From Bacteroidales bacterium (lineage in GTDB: Bacteria; Bacteroidota; Bacteroidia; Bacteroidales; P3), in assembly GCA_017448905.1 (NCBI GenBank), contig JAFSKP010000027.1:1-62611 (forward strand): DNA of 62,611 bases, read 5' to 3'. The notes beneath the pieces were generated by a model. It was not told the DNA's origin. It saw nothing but the letters and a program-made list of their open reading frames with translations, and did no database searches. Position 1 is the stretch's first letter; each line of letters starts with the position of its first letter. Positions 18,269 to 27,483 of the stretch are shown piece after piece. The translations under genes were made by a program, and so were the position numbers.

Positions 18269-19296
18269 TATTCCTCGTTTTTCTCGTGCAGCGCGAGACG
18301 TATCTGCGACTCGAGCTCTTCGCTGAGCTCGGGGTTGTCGCGCAGCAGGGCTTTGACACCTTCACGGCCTTGTGCCAGCTTGGTCTCGCCGTAGCTGAAC
18401 CATGAACCGCTCTTCTTGATGATGCCTGTCTCGACACCGAGGTCGATGATTTCGCCCAGCTTGGAGATGCCTTCGCCGAACATGAGGTCGAACTCGCAGA
18501 CGCGGAAAGGAGGTGCTACCTTGTTCTTCACTACTTTGACTTTCACACGGTTGCCGATGTTCTGGTCGCCGTCCTTTATGGCTTGGATGCGACGGATGTC
18601 GAGGCGTACCGAGGCATAGAACTTCAGTGCGTTGCCGCCTGTGGTGGTCTCGGGGTTGCCGAACATGATGCCGATCTTCTCGCGTAGCTGGTTGATGAAG
18701 ATGCAGCAGCATCCGGTCTTGCTGATGGTCGAGGTCATCTTGCGCAGGGCCTGCGACATGAGGCGGGCGTGGAGACCTACCTTCGAGTCGCCCATCTCGC
18801 CGTCGATTTCGGCCTTAGGGGTGAGGGCTGCCACAGAGTCGATGACGATGATGTCGATGGCACCGGAGCGTATCAGGTTGTCGGCGATTTCGAGGGCTTG
18901 CTCGCCGTTGTCGGGTTGCGAGACGAGGAGGTTGTCGATGTCGACGCCCAGCTTGCGTGCATAGACGGGGTCGAAGGCATGTTCGGCATCGATGAAGGCT
19001 GCTATGCCGCCTTTCTTCTGGCTCTCGGCGATGGCATGGATGGCCAGGGTGGTCTTACCTGACGACTCTGGACCGTAGATCTCGATGATTCTTCCCTTGG
19101 GGAAACCGCCGATGCCGAGGGCGGTGTCGAGGCTGATGGAGCCTGTCGAGATGGCTTCGTAGGTCTCGTCCGGGCGGTCGCCCAGTTTCATGATGGAGCC
19201 TTTGCCGTAGTTCTTCTCAATCTTGTCGAGGGTGCTCTGCAGGATTTTCAGTTTCTCAAGTTTCGATGCGTCGGCATCGTTCATTTCTTTTGCCAT
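18268..19296 (-). CDS. recA: Recombinase RecA
   Basis: The 342-residue protein is a standard RecA: Walker [11 protein letters not shown] near residue 70, MAW-type DNA-binding loop segments ([39 protein letters not shown]), the L2 region [20 protein letters not shown], and a short C-terminus. It forms filaments on single-stranded DNA for homologous recombination and SOS induction. The ATG at 19296 gives [17 protein letters not shown], a usual Bacteroidota N-terminus. It is directly followed by the RelA/SpoT gene with overlapping stop and start. No LexA-type operator could be identified in the short leader, which contains three TTAT-ending heptamers. Confidence 0.98.
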   Translation of the reverse strand: MAKEMNDADASKLEKLKILQSTLDKIEKNYGKGSIMKLGDRPDETYEAISTGSISLDTALGIGGFPKGRIIEIYGPESSGKTTLAIHAIAESQKKGGIAAFIDAEHAFDPVYARKLGVDIDNLLVSQPDNGEQALEIADNLIRSGAIDIIVIDSVAALTPKAEIDGEMGDSKVGLHARLMSQALRKMTSTISKTGCCCIFINQLREKIGIMFGNPETTTGGNALKFYASVRLDIRRIQAIKDGDQNIGNRVKVKVVKNKVAPPFRVCEFDLMFGEGISKLGEIIDLGVETGIIKKSGSWFSYGETKLAQGREGVKALLRDNPELSEELESQIRLALHEKNEE

Positions 19297-19305
19297 GGAT
19301 AAAGG

Positions 19306-19326
19306 GTTATGGGTTATAGGTTATAG
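19306..19326. repeat. Three heptamers in the recA leader
   Basis: GGGTTAT, GGGTTAT, AGGTTAT repeat immediately upstream of the recA start, a minimal member of the heptamer class. Confidence 0.6.
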
Positions 19327-19350
19327 AATTTTGAATAACGAAGGGGAATG

Positions 19351-20151
19351 CTACATTGGTTTTATTTTGCGTGCCAGGCGGGCAGCGAGGCTGGGGCAGA
19401 ACTGCTTGATGTAGGCCATCAGAAGCTCGTAGCGACCCACCATCACTTCGCGTTTCCGCTTATATATCGCTCTGACAATCTTGTCGGCAGCCTGCTGTGG
19501 GGTGACGCCACCTGCCTGTCCGGCATCCATCTTGCCGTGCTGGCGTCCGTCCTTTTCGAGGGCATACTTCGAAATGTTGGTCTGCACGCGGCCGGGGCAG
19601 ACGATGGTGACGCGTATGTCCTGGTCGTAGGTCTCGGCCTGGACGGTCTCGAAAAAGCCGTAGAGGGCATGCTTTGCCGACGAGTAGGCGCAGCGTAGCG
19701 GGAAACCGAAGCGTCCGGCGATGCTGGTGGTGACGACGAGCTGTCCGCCGCCACGCTCTATCATGCGGGGCAGGATATTCTTGGTCAGCACCACAGGGGC
19801 AAAGTAGTCGATGTCCATCACCTTGCGTATGACGCGCATCTCGGTCTCGACGGTGGTGCCGCGCTGGCTGATGCCGGCATTGTTGTAGAAGATGTCTATA
19901 TGTCCGAAGCGGTTCCAGGCCTGATCGGCGAGGGAGTCTAAGCCATCCGTGTCCGACAGGTCGAAAGGCAGGGCGGCAGCATCAGGCGACCCCAGTTCCT
20001 TGCATTTGGCTGCAACGGCCTCCAGCAGGTCGGCTTCCAAGGCGGTGACGATGAGGCGCGCACCCTCCTGTGCGAAGCGGTAGGCCGTTGCCTCCCCGAT
20101 GCCCGACGAGGCTCCGGTAATCCAGACTACTTTGTTGGCGAATTTTTGCAT
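19351..20151 (-). CDS. Short-chain dehydrogenase/reductase
   Basis: The 266-residue protein shows the classical SDR pattern: nucleotide-binding GASSGIG at about residues 13-19, NNAG near 91, the catalytic Ser in TSIAGRFG and the YSSAKHA Tyr-x3-Lys pair near 157-163. The C-terminal part (FCPSLAARLARKIKPM) is basic and hydrophobic and could touch the membrane, as in the DHRS7-like or RhlG-like subgroups. It is an NAD(P)(H)-dependent oxidoreductase; the substrate cannot be read from sequence. It lies between recA and the threonine synthase-like gene; an array of nonamers fills the gap to the latter. Confidence 0.9.
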   Translation of the reverse strand: MQKFANKVVWITGASSGIGEATAYRFAQEGARLIVTALEADLLEAVAAKCKELGSPDAAALPFDLSDTDGLDSLADQAWNRFGHIDIFYNNAGISQRGTTVETEMRVIRKVMDIDYFAPVVLTKNILPRMIERGGGQLVVTTSIAGRFGFPLRCAYSSAKHALYGFFETVQAETYDQDIRVTIVCPGRVQTNISKYALEKDGRQHGKMDAGQAGGVTPQQAADKIVRAIYKRKREVMVGRYELLMAYIKQFCPSLAARLARKIKPM

Positions 20152-20167
20152 TGTTTTTTCCTTTTTT

Positions 20168-20252
20168 CTAGATTGCCTAGACTGCCTAGACTGCCTAGAC
20201 TGCCTAGACTGCCTAGATTGCCTAGACTGTCTAGAGCTTCTAGTCAGTCTAG
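20168..20252 (-). repeat. Nonamer array between the threonine synthase-like and SDR genes
   Basis: About nine units of CTAGACTGC/CTAGATTGC followed by the element CTAGAAGCTCTAGAC at the upstream-gene end (reading on the minus strand). The last codons of the threonine synthase-like gene (GAA CTA GAC TGA) are formed by the repeat, and the array ends in an A-rich leader for the SDR gene. Confidence 0.95.
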
Positions 20253-21464
20253 TTCCACCAGCTCTTTAAACCAGGCGGCACGGTCGCTGCCTTCGCCGGT
20301 GTTGAGCAGCACTGTGTCGCCGCTCTTTATCAGGCCTCTGTCTACGGCTTGGAAGAATCCGGCGTAGCAGACCATTGAGGCGGGTCCCATCAGCGTCCCT
20401 TGTGCTTTCTTCATCTCTTTGCCGTACTGCGGCAGTTCGGCTTCGGCTACACGCAGGAAAGTGCCGCCGCTCCGATGCACCAGCGGCGCCACCAGAGGGT
20501 AGTTGCCGGGGTTGGCGGCGGTGAGGATGCCTATGCGGGTCTTGATGTCTTTCTTGGCCTCATACTGTTTCTCCCATCCTTCGGGGAACCCGGCGGCAGT
20601 GGCTTTCTCCCAGGCGGTGACCATGGGGTCGCACTCGTCCTGCTGCACGAGGAGCATGCGTGGCAGGGGCTTGTCGCCCTCTATCATGCCGCTGCGTTTC
20701 AGGTCGCGGATGCCTTTCTCGAAAGCCAGGGGCGAGGTGCCGCCGGCGACGGACTGCATGTACACTGTGGGCAGCTGTCCCATCTGGCGTAGACACTCGT
20801 ACGCAAGCAGTCGCTTCGACTCGATGCGGAGCGGGTCGGTGTTGCCTCCACTGATAAGGACCTGGTGCTCTTTGTGATAGGCTGCTGCTTCGGCCTTGGC
20901 GTCGCCATAGCCGCCCTTGGAGATGACTACGGGCTGCCCCACCTTGCGGATGGCTTCCACTGTGGCGGGGTCTATGCAGTTGGGTGCGAACTCGGTGAAC
21001 TTGATGCCGGCCTTGGCCAGGTAGGTCGCAAAGGCCACGCCGGCATTGCCCGTCGAGGCGAGGCAGTACTCCTTCACGCCGTTCTCTTTCAACACGGTGG
21101 CCGCCAGGGCGGCACTGATGTCCTTGAACGAGCCGCTGCCCTCGTTCTGGTCGTTGCGGTAGACGTACACCTTGCAGTCTATGCCTTTCTCACGGGCATA
21201 GGCTTCGAGGTTGTCCCAGCGTTCCATGGCTATCAGACCTTCGCCGTAGCTGACGATGTCTTCGCGTCTCCCGATAGGCAGGATATCGAAATAATAGTCT
21301 TGGTATGAGCTGTTTGCAGGCTTCTCGAAACGGAACGGCTCGCCGCCGGTGTACTCCACCTCGGCATAGCCGCTGCCGCATTCGCACTGCTGGTCTTGCT
21401 TAAACCATGTGGCAAAGTCAGCGATGACCTTGCCACATTTCTTGCATCTTAGTTGGTATTTCAT
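20244..21464 (-). CDS. thrC: Threonine synthase-like PLP enzyme with N-terminal zinc ribbon
   Basis: The 406-residue protein starts at MKYQLRCKKCGK; an upstream in-frame start would add 25 residues encoded by heptamer repeats and was rejected. A small zinc ribbon (CKKCG ... CECG, residues 7-35) precedes a fold-type II PLP domain. The PLP lysine is in GSGSFKDISAA, and STGNAGVAFATYLAKAG and the C-terminal GEGSDRA phosphate-binding segment fit threonine synthase (phosphohomoserine to threonine). Zinc-ribbon-bearing relatives can have other substrates, so the exact reaction is likely but not certain. The final residues VELD come from the adjoining nonamer array. Confidence 0.82.
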   Translation of the reverse strand: MKYQLRCKKCGKVIADFATWFKQDQQCECGSGYAEVEYTGGEPFRFEKPANSSYQDYYFDILPIGRREDIVSYGEGLIAMERWDNLEAYAREKGIDCKVYVYRNDQNEGSGSFKDISAALAATVLKENGVKEYCLASTGNAGVAFATYLAKAGIKFTEFAPNCIDPATVEAIRKVGQPVVISKGGYGDAKAEAAAYHKEHQVLISGGNTDPLRIESKRLLAYECLRQMGQLPTVYMQSVAGGTSPLAFEKGIRDLKRSGMIEGDKPLPRMLLVQQDECDPMVTAWEKATAAGFPEGWEKQYEAKKDIKTRIGILTAANPGNYPLVAPLVHRSGGTFLRVAEAELPQYGKEMKKAQGTLMGPASMVCYAGFFQAVDRGLIKSGDTVLLNTGEGSDRAAWFKELVELD

Positions 21465-21465
21465 A

Positions 21466-21494
21466 GTGAATTGTGAATTGTGAATTGTGAATTG
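21466..21494. repeat. Heptamer array upstream of the threonine synthase-like gene
   Basis: Four units of GTGAATT (AATTCAC on the other strand) lie directly before the ATG, leaving only two bases between array and start codon. Confidence 0.85.
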
Positions 21495-21556
21495 AAAGCG
21501 GTTAATAGTGATGGTTAAGCTTGCGCTAGTTCCATTCACTTGTCACTATTCACAGT

Positions 21557-22819
21557 TCACTTCTTGATAATATGCATGTCGGGCATGGGCTTGTTGTAGA
21601 AGCCGGCGTCGAGTTTCTTCTTGACTTCGCGGAAGACCTCGATGGTGCGGTTGGCCTGCTCCATGGTGTGTGCTGCCGTGGGGATGATGCGGAGCATGAT
21701 CTGACCCTTGGGAACGACGGGATAGACCACGATGGAGCAGAAGATGCCGTAGTTCTCACGCAGGTCGACGACGACGTTGGTGCCCTGGTTGATGTCGCCC
21801 GGGAAGAAGACGGGCGTGATGGGCGACTCGGTGACGCCGGTGTTGAGGCCTTCGGCCTGGAACGACTTCTGCAGGTGGGTCGAGAGCTCCCAAAGCTTCT
21901 CGCGGTATTCGGGATGCTGGTTGATAATCTCCAGACGGCGTTTGACGCCCCACACGATGGGCATGGGGAGGCTCTTGGCATAGATCTGCGAACGCATGTT
22001 GAAACGCAGGTAGGTGATGATGTCCTCGTCGTTGCAGCCGATGAAGCCGCCGATGATGGCCATGGTCTTGGCGAAAGCGCAGAAGTAGAGGTCAATCTCG
22101 TCCTCGCAGTTGAAGTGGGTGTGCGTGCCGCGGCCCTCGGGACCCATGACGCCCATGCCGTGGGCATCGTCGATGAGGATGCGGAAGTTGAACTCTTTCT
22201 TCAGGGCCACGATTTTGTCCAAGGCTCCGAGGTCGCCCTCCATGCCGTAGACACCTTCGGTGGCGACAAGGATGCCGCCCCCCTGCTTCTCTGCCAGTGC
22301 GGTGGCTTGGGTGAGCTGTTTGCGGAGGCTCTCGATGTCGTTGTGCTGGTATTTGAAACGCTTGGCTCCGGTGACGCGGAAGCCGTCGATGAGGCAGGCA
22401 TGGGCCTCGCTGTCATAGACGATGACGTCGCGAAGGCTGACGATGGTGTCGAGGATGCTGATCTGGCCTTGGTAGCCGAAGTTGAGCAGGTAACCGTGTT
22501 TCTTGTGGGTATACTCGCAGAGCATGGCTTCAACCTCCTCATGCAGGGCGGTGTGGCCGCTCATCATGCGGGCACCCATGGGGTAGGCGAGACCCCAGCG
22601 GCGGGCACCCTCCTCGTCGGCGGCACGCACCTCGGGGTTGTTGGCCAGACCCAGATAGTTGTTTAGGCTCCAGTTGAGGACTTTCTTGCCGTTGAAGGTC
22701 ATCTCGGGTCCGAGCTCACCTTCCAGTTTCGGAAAATAGAAATAACCGTCGGCCAGTTTGCGATACTGTCCCAGCGGACCGCCGGTCGACTCTTTGATGC
22801 GTTCGAAAATATCTTTCAT
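21557..22819 (-). CDS. Alpha-oxoamine synthase family PLP enzyme (serine palmitoyltransferase/KBL-like)
   Basis: The 420-residue enzyme belongs to the family that condenses an amino acid with an acyl thioester. Visible signatures are NWSLNNYLGLANNPEV, GARMMSGHTALHEEVE, LNFGYQGQIS, IDDAHGMGVMGPEGRG and the PLP-lysine region FCAFAKTMAIIGGFIG. The lysine context (AKT) differs from the usual SKxxG but is seen in a Bacteroidota-specific branch near serine palmitoyltransferase. Members make sphingolipid bases, 2-amino-3-ketobutyrate, 8-amino-7-oxononanoate or sulfonolipid precursors. In Bacteroidales sphingolipid synthesis is a reasonable guess, but a second homologue often fills that role, so the substrate stays open. 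A possible promoter lies at 22880-22887. Confidence 0.85.
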   Translation of the reverse strand: MKDIFERIKESTGGPLGQYRKLADGYFYFPKLEGELGPEMTFNGKKVLNWSLNNYLGLANNPEVRAADEEGARRWGLAYPMGARMMSGHTALHEEVEAMLCEYTHKKHGYLLNFGYQGQISILDTIVSLRDVIVYDSEAHACLIDGFRVTGAKRFKYQHNDIESLRKQLTQATALAEKQGGGILVATEGVYGMEGDLGALDKIVALKKEFNFRILIDDAHGMGVMGPEGRGTHTHFNCEDEIDLYFCAFAKTMAIIGGFIGCNDEDIITYLRFNMRSQIYAKSLPMPIVWGVKRRLEIINQHPEYREKLWELSTHLQKSFQAEGLNTGVTESPITPVFFPGDINQGTNVVVDLRENYGIFCSIVVYPVVPKGQIMLRIIPTAAHTMEQANRTIEVFREVKKKLDAGFYNKPMPDMHIIKK

Positions 22820-22879
22820 GTTATATAATGTTTTGTTTTTTAAATACTAATAGGTGATGAAATGTTGGTTTAGAACAAA

Positions 22880-22887
22880 CAAAAATA
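22880..22887 (-). promoter_or_regulatory. Possible -7 box before the oxoamine synthase gene
   Basis: TATTTTTG on the minus strand fits TAnnTTTG, 60 bases before the ATG. No well-spaced -33 box was seen. Confidence 0.4.
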
Positions 22888-22911
22888 ATATTTTTTTTAC
22901 AATTGGTGATT

Positions 22912-24111
22912 TCAATTTTTATTTTTCAATTTATTCCAGTCGGTCATGCATCCTGCCGCCGCAAAAAGTGCGAGGATACTGATGAACTGTAGTCGGTAGG
23001 TGAACCAGAAATGCACATACGAGTGGTTGGCGACAACAATGTACCACAGGTATGGAACCGTGGCTATGAGCAGCAGGAGAAGTGCCGGCTTCCACCCCTC
23101 GCGGCGGAAATGGATTGCCATGAGTACTGTCATCACGATGGCTGCCAGCACGATAAGTCTGAATGATAGCATGTCGAGATTGACCGTCAGTGCATCAAAC
23201 CGTGTGTAGTCGGCGGTGTCGCCCGAGCGTATTGCGATGTTTTCCATCGCATCGGCCCAGATGTTGCTGTCGGTGGTCAGGGTGGCCAGAATCCACTTGC
23301 TGCCCCATGTGGCTGCAAAGCCTATGCCCCACACGACTCCCATCTTCAGCATCTCGGTGAGCGACTGCAACAGTTTGCTGCCGTCGTCGCGATGTGCCAG
23401 GACCCATACCGTCAGGGGTAGTCCGATGGTCAGCAGGGGTGTCGTCAGCAGGTCGAAGTAGGCTGTCAGCGACCCTATGACAAAACATGACAGCAGAGGG
23501 TCTCTTCTCTCGTCAAGCATAACCAACATCCCTGTGAGCGAAAGCACCAATACGGGCACGAACTGTATGGAAAACTGCGTAATGAACAGATATACAAAGC
23601 ATGCTGCAATGATGAAATAGAATGCTGCCCAGCTTCCGATGCGTTCCTTGATCCTCACCAGTGTGAATAACAGAAGCAGCGATGTGACGATACCGAAGAC
23701 AAGCCTGATGCTCTCGTACGACCAGATGAGCAGCAGATAACGCATCAGGAAGGTGCTGCCATGCCAATAGCGTCCGTATTTGACATTTTCGGTATGGTGT
23801 CCTTCAATCTGCGCCTTCAGCGTTGTTGTCATCTCTTCGCAGTATTTCGCCCTGCTGGGCTGCATCACCGACTCCCAGATGCTGTCGCTGCTGCTGTTCC
23901 ATACCTGCGATATGATGAGGGCGTCGGTGAAGTTGTCCATCATCGCATGGTGTCCGCTGAATATTGCACGTGGATAGTCGCGGTCAATCTCTTGACGGTC
24001 CACGGTCTGCTTGATGTGGCGTTGGACAGGCTTGTCGGGAAGCAGACAGGCCACCACTCCAAAGAGCAGATAGCCGGCTATCAGACAGAAGAATGTTTTG
24101 ATGAGGCGCAT
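22912..24111 (-). CDS. Polytopic membrane protein, possibly GT-C-like
   Basis: The 399-residue protein has an N-terminal membrane segment (FFCLIAGYLLFGVVACLL), an extracytoplasmic loop of about 100 residues, then roughly nine further hydrophobic segments and a short basic end (DWNKLKNKN). The region before the last segments, VVANHSYVHFWFTYRLQ, is a phrase found in uncharacterised membrane proteins of the glycosyltransferase C type, whose acidic first loop (here DRQEIDRDYPRA, DNFTDALI) can hold the catalytic residues. It precedes no other membrane enzyme except the GT2 gene immediately upstream in the operon (24187-25101), a lipid-linked sugar transferase type; together they could build and transfer a lipid-linked sugar. 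This function is inferred from context only. Confidence 0.6.
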   Translation of the reverse strand: MRLIKTFFCLIAGYLLFGVVACLLPDKPVQRHIKQTVDRQEIDRDYPRAIFSGHHAMMDNFTDALIISQVWNSSSDSIWESVMQPSRAKYCEEMTTTLKAQIEGHHTENVKYGRYWHGSTFLMRYLLLIWSYESIRLVFGIVTSLLLLFTLVRIKERIGSWAAFYFIIAACFVYLFITQFSIQFVPVLVLSLTGMLVMLDERRDPLLSCFVIGSLTAYFDLLTTPLLTIGLPLTVWVLAHRDDGSKLLQSLTEMLKMGVVWGIGFAATWGSKWILATLTTDSNIWADAMENIAIRSGDTADYTRFDALTVNLDMLSFRLIVLAAIVMTVLMAIHFRREGWKPALLLLLIATVPYLWYIVVANHSYVHFWFTYRLQFISILALFAAAGCMTDWNKLKNKN

Positions 24112-24131
24112 AGTTGTTTTTTCATAGTTTT

Positions 24132-24190
24132 TCTAGACAGTCTAGATTGTCTAGATTGTCTAGAGCTTCTAGACTGTCTAGAGCTTCTAG
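24132..24190 (-). repeat. Nonamer array between the GT2 and membrane protein genes
   Basis: On the minus strand the GT2 stop codon TAG is the first TAG of the array: AAC-TAG-AAGCTCTAGACAG, then a second AAGCTCTAGACAA and CTAGACAAT-type units, ending in CTAGAAAAAC before the next gene's leader. Confidence 0.95.
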
Positions 24191-25101
24191 TTTCTATAGT
24201 TTATCACCTTCAGCTCGTAGGCTTTCCTGTCTTTCTCGACCATGACGTCAAGGCAGAGTCCGGTGAAGAATGACTGCAGTGCTGCCAACCCTAGGAATAC
24301 AGAGACTATCAGTGTCGGGAACCTGGGTACCAGCCCTGTATGCAGGTAGTCGACAAAGACTGGTATGAAGAAACCTGTGGCGGCAAGTGCCAACAGCAGT
24401 GCCGTCCATCCGAAGAAACGCATGGGGCGGTACTCCTTGAAGAGGGTGAAGATGGTGCGTAGCACCTTGATGCCGTCACCAAAGGTGTTGAGCTTCGACT
24501 CACTGCCTTCTGGCCGGTCACGGTAGGCCACAGGTATCTCGCGTAGCACGAAACGTTTGTCGAGGGCATGGATGGTCATCTCAGTCTCTATCTCGAACTG
24601 TGGTGTCATGACGGGGAAGAGCTTGACGAAGCGGCGGCTGAAGGCACGGTAGCCGGTCATGATGTCGCGTACCTCGGTGTGCCAAAGGCGACAGACGAGC
24701 GAGCGTACCATGCGGTTGCCGAGGTTGTGGAAAGGACGTTTGTTTTCGGCGAAGTAGGTCGACGAGAGCCGGTCCCCGATCACCATGTCGACCTGCCGGT
24801 TCAATACCATGTCGACCATCTCGGCGGCATTCTCAGCCGGGTAGGTGTCGTCGCCGTCGACCATGACGTAGCAGTCGGCATCCACTTCGCGGAACATCCG
24901 CCTGATCACGTTGCCTTTGCCCTGACACGGCTCACGGCGTACTATGGCTCCGGCTTTCAGCGCCAGCTCAGCCGTGCCGTCGGTCGAGTTGTTGTCATAG
25001 ACGTATATCTCGGCATCGGGCAAAGCGGCACGAAACGAGGTCACCACGGCTTCCACCGTGGCGGCCTCATTATAGCATGGTATCAGTACTGCTATTTTCA
25101 T
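24187..25101 (-). CDS. Family 2 glycosyltransferase, polyprenyl-phosphate sugar transferase type
   Basis: The 304-residue protein begins [20 protein letters not shown] at 25101; upstream in-frame sequence belongs to metG. The GT-A fold signatures are YDNNSTDGT, the nucleotide-sugar DxD-like VDGDDTYPAE at about residues 88-97, and MTGYRAFSRRFVKLFP. Two C-terminal hydrophobic segments (WTALLLALAATGFFIPVFV and VSVFLGLAALQSFFTGLCL) anchor it in the inner membrane, as in dolichyl- or undecaprenyl-phosphate mannose/glucose synthases. It overlaps the metG stop by one base (TAATG) and precedes the polytopic membrane protein. Its stop codon is contributed by the nonamer array. Confidence 0.88.
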   Translation of the reverse strand: MKIAVLIPCYNEAATVEAVVTSFRAALPDAEIYVYDNNSTDGTAELALKAGAIVRREPCQGKGNVIRRMFREVDADCYVMVDGDDTYPAENAAEMVDMVLNRQVDMVIGDRLSSTYFAENKRPFHNLGNRMVRSLVCRLWHTEVRDIMTGYRAFSRRFVKLFPVMTPQFEIETEMTIHALDKRFVLREIPVAYRDRPEGSESKLNTFGDGIKVLRTIFTLFKEYRPMRFFGWTALLLALAATGFFIPVFVDYLHTGLVPRFPTLIVSVFLGLAALQSFFTGLCLDVMVEKDRKAYELKVINYRN

Positions 25102-27164
25102 TATCCCACGTTCACTCCGTTGGTTACCGGCTGGCTGGGGGTTATCAGCACCAGACGGCCGTCTTTGTCTTCGGCGCTGAGGATCATGCCCTGGCTTTCG
25201 ACTCCTTTCAGCTTGCGTGGAGGGAAGTTGGCGATGAAGCATACCTGCTTGCCGACAAGGGCGGCGGGGTCGGTGTAGTATTTGGCTATGCCGCTGACGA
25301 TGGTGCGGGGGGTGCCGGTGCCGTCGTCGAGCTTGAACTGCAGCAGCTTGTCGGCTTTGGGCACCTTGCAGCATTCCAGCACGGTGGCCACGCGGATGTC
25401 CATGCGGCTGAAGTCGTCGATGGTGACGTTCTCCTTCACCTCGGCGGGCTGCCAGGCGTTGAGCTCGTTCTGGCGCTTGGTTTCCAGCAGCTTGTTGACC
25501 TGTGCCTCGATGGTGGCGTCGTCAATCTGCTCGAAGAGCAGCTCCGGCTTTTCTAAAGTCTGGCCTTCCATCAGCAGGTCGGCGTTGCCGGCATCCTGCC
25601 ACCCCATGGCTCTGAGGTTCATCATCGCGTACATCTTGTCGGCGGTGAAAGGCAGGAAGGGGGCGCATAGGACGGCCAGATTGGCGCAAATCTGCAGGGC
25701 TATGTTGAGCACTGTGCCGGTACGTTCGGGGTCGCTCTTGTAGAGTTTCCAAGGCTCTGTCTCGGTGAGGTACTTGTTGCCCAGACGCGCCAGGTTCATC
25801 ATCTCTGCCAGGGCTTCGCGGAAGCGGTAGGTCTCGATGCTGCGGCCGACACGCTCGGGATAGGTGGCTATCTCTGCGATGGTCTGCCGGTCGAGGTCGC
25901 TGAGTTCACCTCTCCTGGGGGTCTTGCCTTCGAAGAACTTGTGGGTCAGCACCAGCGTGCGGTTGACAAAGTTGCCGAGGATAGCCACCAGCTCGCTATT
26001 GTTCTTGATCTGGAAGTCTTTCCATGTGAAGTCGTTGTCCTTGGTCTCGGGTGCATTGCTGCAGAGGGTGTAGCGTAGCACATCCTGCTTGCCGGGGAAC
26101 TCGCGTAGGTATTCGTGCAGCCAGACAGCCCAGTTGCGTGAGGTCGAAATCTTGTCGTTCTCGAGGTTGAGAAACTCGTTGGCAGGCACGTTGTCGGGCA
26201 GGATATAGCTGCCGTCGGCGTGGAGCATCGAGGGGAAGATGATGCAGTGGAAGACGATGTTGTCCTTGCCGATGAAGTGTACCAGCTTGGTATCCTGTTC
26301 TTTCCACCATTTCTCCCAGTCGTCGCCTTTCAGCTGCTTGGTGAAGCTTATGTATCCTATAGGCGCATCGAACCATACGTATAGCACCTTGCCGTCGGCA
26401 TCTTCAAGCGGCACTTTCACGCCCCAGTCGAGGTCGCGGGTGACCGCTCGGGGCTGCAAGCCGGCATCTATCCACGACTTGCACTGGCCGTAGACGTTGG
26501 TCTTCCAGTCCTCCTTGTGGCTCTCGAGGATCCACTGGCGTAGCCAGGGCTCGTCCTTGTCGAGGGGGAGGAACCAGTGTTTGGTCTCCTTGAGGACGGG
26601 CTTCGCGCCGCTGAGGGCACTCTTGGGGTTGATGAGGTCGGTGGCGTTGAGGCTGGTGCCGCAGGCTTCGCACTGGTCGCCGTAGGCGTGGTCATTGCCG
26701 CAGTGGGGGCAGGTGCCGGTGATGTAGCGGTCGGCAAGGAACTGGCCGGCCTCCTCGTCATAGTATTGCATCGAGGTCTTCTCGATGAATTTGCCCTCGT
26801 CGTAGAGCTTCTTGAAGTAGGCTGCTGCGGTCTCGTGGTGCTCTTTGCTGCTGGTGCGGCTGTAGATGTCGAACGAGATGCCCAGCTCGGCGAAGCTCTC
26901 CTTGATGACTTTGTGGTAGCGGTCGACGATGTCCTGGGGGGTGCAGCCCTCTTTGCGGGCTTTGATGGTGATAGGCACTCCATGTTCGTCACTGCCGCCG
27001 ATGAACATGACCTCCTCACCCTGTGCACGCAGGTATCGCACATAGATGTCGGCGGGGACATAGACGCCGGCGAGGTGTCCTATATGGACTGGCCCGTTGG
27101 CGTAGGGCAGGGCAGAGGTTACGGTGTAACGCTTGAATTTCTTGTCTTTTTCGGTGTATATCAT
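25101..27164 (-). CDS. metG: Methionyl-tRNA synthetase
   Basis: The 687-residue class I synthetase charges tRNA-Met. HIGH is present as HIGH at residues 27-30, and the KMSKS loop as KISTSR ([12 protein letters not shown]). A four-cysteine zinc knuckle (CPHCG...CEACG) lies near residue 155. The C-terminal 110 residues form the EMAP/Trbp-like tRNA-binding domain ([40 protein letters not shown]), as in the long homodimeric MetG type. It starts at [21 protein letters not shown]. Downstream the GT2 gene overlaps by one base; upstream a nonamer array fills the gap to the small 78-aa gene. Confidence 0.97.
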   Translation of the reverse strand: MIYTEKDKKFKRYTVTSALPYANGPVHIGHLAGVYVPADIYVRYLRAQGEEVMFIGGSDEHGVPITIKARKEGCTPQDIVDRYHKVIKESFAELGISFDIYSRTSSKEHHETAAAYFKKLYDEGKFIEKTSMQYYDEEAGQFLADRYITGTCPHCGNDHAYGDQCEACGTSLNATDLINPKSALSGAKPVLKETKHWFLPLDKDEPWLRQWILESHKEDWKTNVYGQCKSWIDAGLQPRAVTRDLDWGVKVPLEDADGKVLYVWFDAPIGYISFTKQLKGDDWEKWWKEQDTKLVHFIGKDNIVFHCIIFPSMLHADGSYILPDNVPANEFLNLENDKISTSRNWAVWLHEYLREFPGKQDVLRYTLCSNAPETKDNDFTWKDFQIKNNSELVAILGNFVNRTLVLTHKFFEGKTPRRGELSDLDRQTIAEIATYPERVGRSIETYRFREALAEMMNLARLGNKYLTETEPWKLYKSDPERTGTVLNIALQICANLAVLCAPFLPFTADKMYAMMNLRAMGWQDAGNADLLMEGQTLEKPELLFEQIDDATIEAQVNKLLETKRQNELNAWQPAEVKENVTIDDFSRMDIRVATVLECCKVPKADKLLQFKLDDGTGTPRTIVSGIAKYYTDPAALVGKQVCFIANFPPRKLKGVESQGMILSAEDKDGRLVLITPSQPVTNGVNVG

Positions 27165-27192
27165 GGTGTTGAGTTTTTTTTCTGATTGTTTT

Positions 27193-27257
27193 CTAGATTG
27201 CCTAGATTGCCTAGATTGCCTAGATTGCCTAGATTGCCTAGACTGCCTAGAGCTTCT
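27193..27257 (-). repeat. Nonamer array between the 78-aa gene and metG
   Basis: Seven units (CTAGGCAAT on the minus strand) start with AAG-CTC-TAG, in which the TAG is the stop codon of the upstream 78-aa gene. The array ends in an A-rich leader before metG. Confidence 0.95.
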
Positions 27258-27483
27258 GTTTTTTTATTATTCTCATTTGTTTTCTTATCTCTTCCAGCTC
27301 GGCTTTTTCCTGTCTCAGCCTTTCCAGTTGGGTGCTGATGAAAGCCTCGCTGAATTTGCTGTCGCTGAAGCCATTGCCGCGAGCGATGTACTCGGGGCTC
27401 TCCATGTCGCTGTCCAGTTCCTCGTAGTTTTCTATGGCTTTGTCCAACTGTTCAATTTTGTCAAGAATCTCTTTTTTTGTCAT
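27247..27483 (-). CDS. Small coiled-coil protein, function unknown
   Basis: The 78-residue protein ([19 protein letters not shown]...) is highly charged, with heptad-like hydrophobic spacing in residues 1-22 and 48-76, so it is probably a two-helix coiled coil. It lacks signal and membrane segments. Its ATG overlaps the stop of the preceding lipoprotein esterase gene (ATGA), so it is translated by coupling. The last residues QKL and its stop codon TAG lie in the nonamer array. I do not recognise a family. Confidence 0.7.
   Translation of the reverse strand: MTKKEILDKIEQLDKAIENYEELDSDMESPEYIARGNGFSDSKFSEAFISTQLERLRQEKAELEEIRKQMRIIKKQKL

Noticed and set aside
21465-21539. N-terminal extension of the threonine synthase-like protein
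   Set aside because: The extra residues (FTIHNSQFT type) are heptamer repeats in translation; the zinc ribbon begins right at MKYQLRCKKCG.
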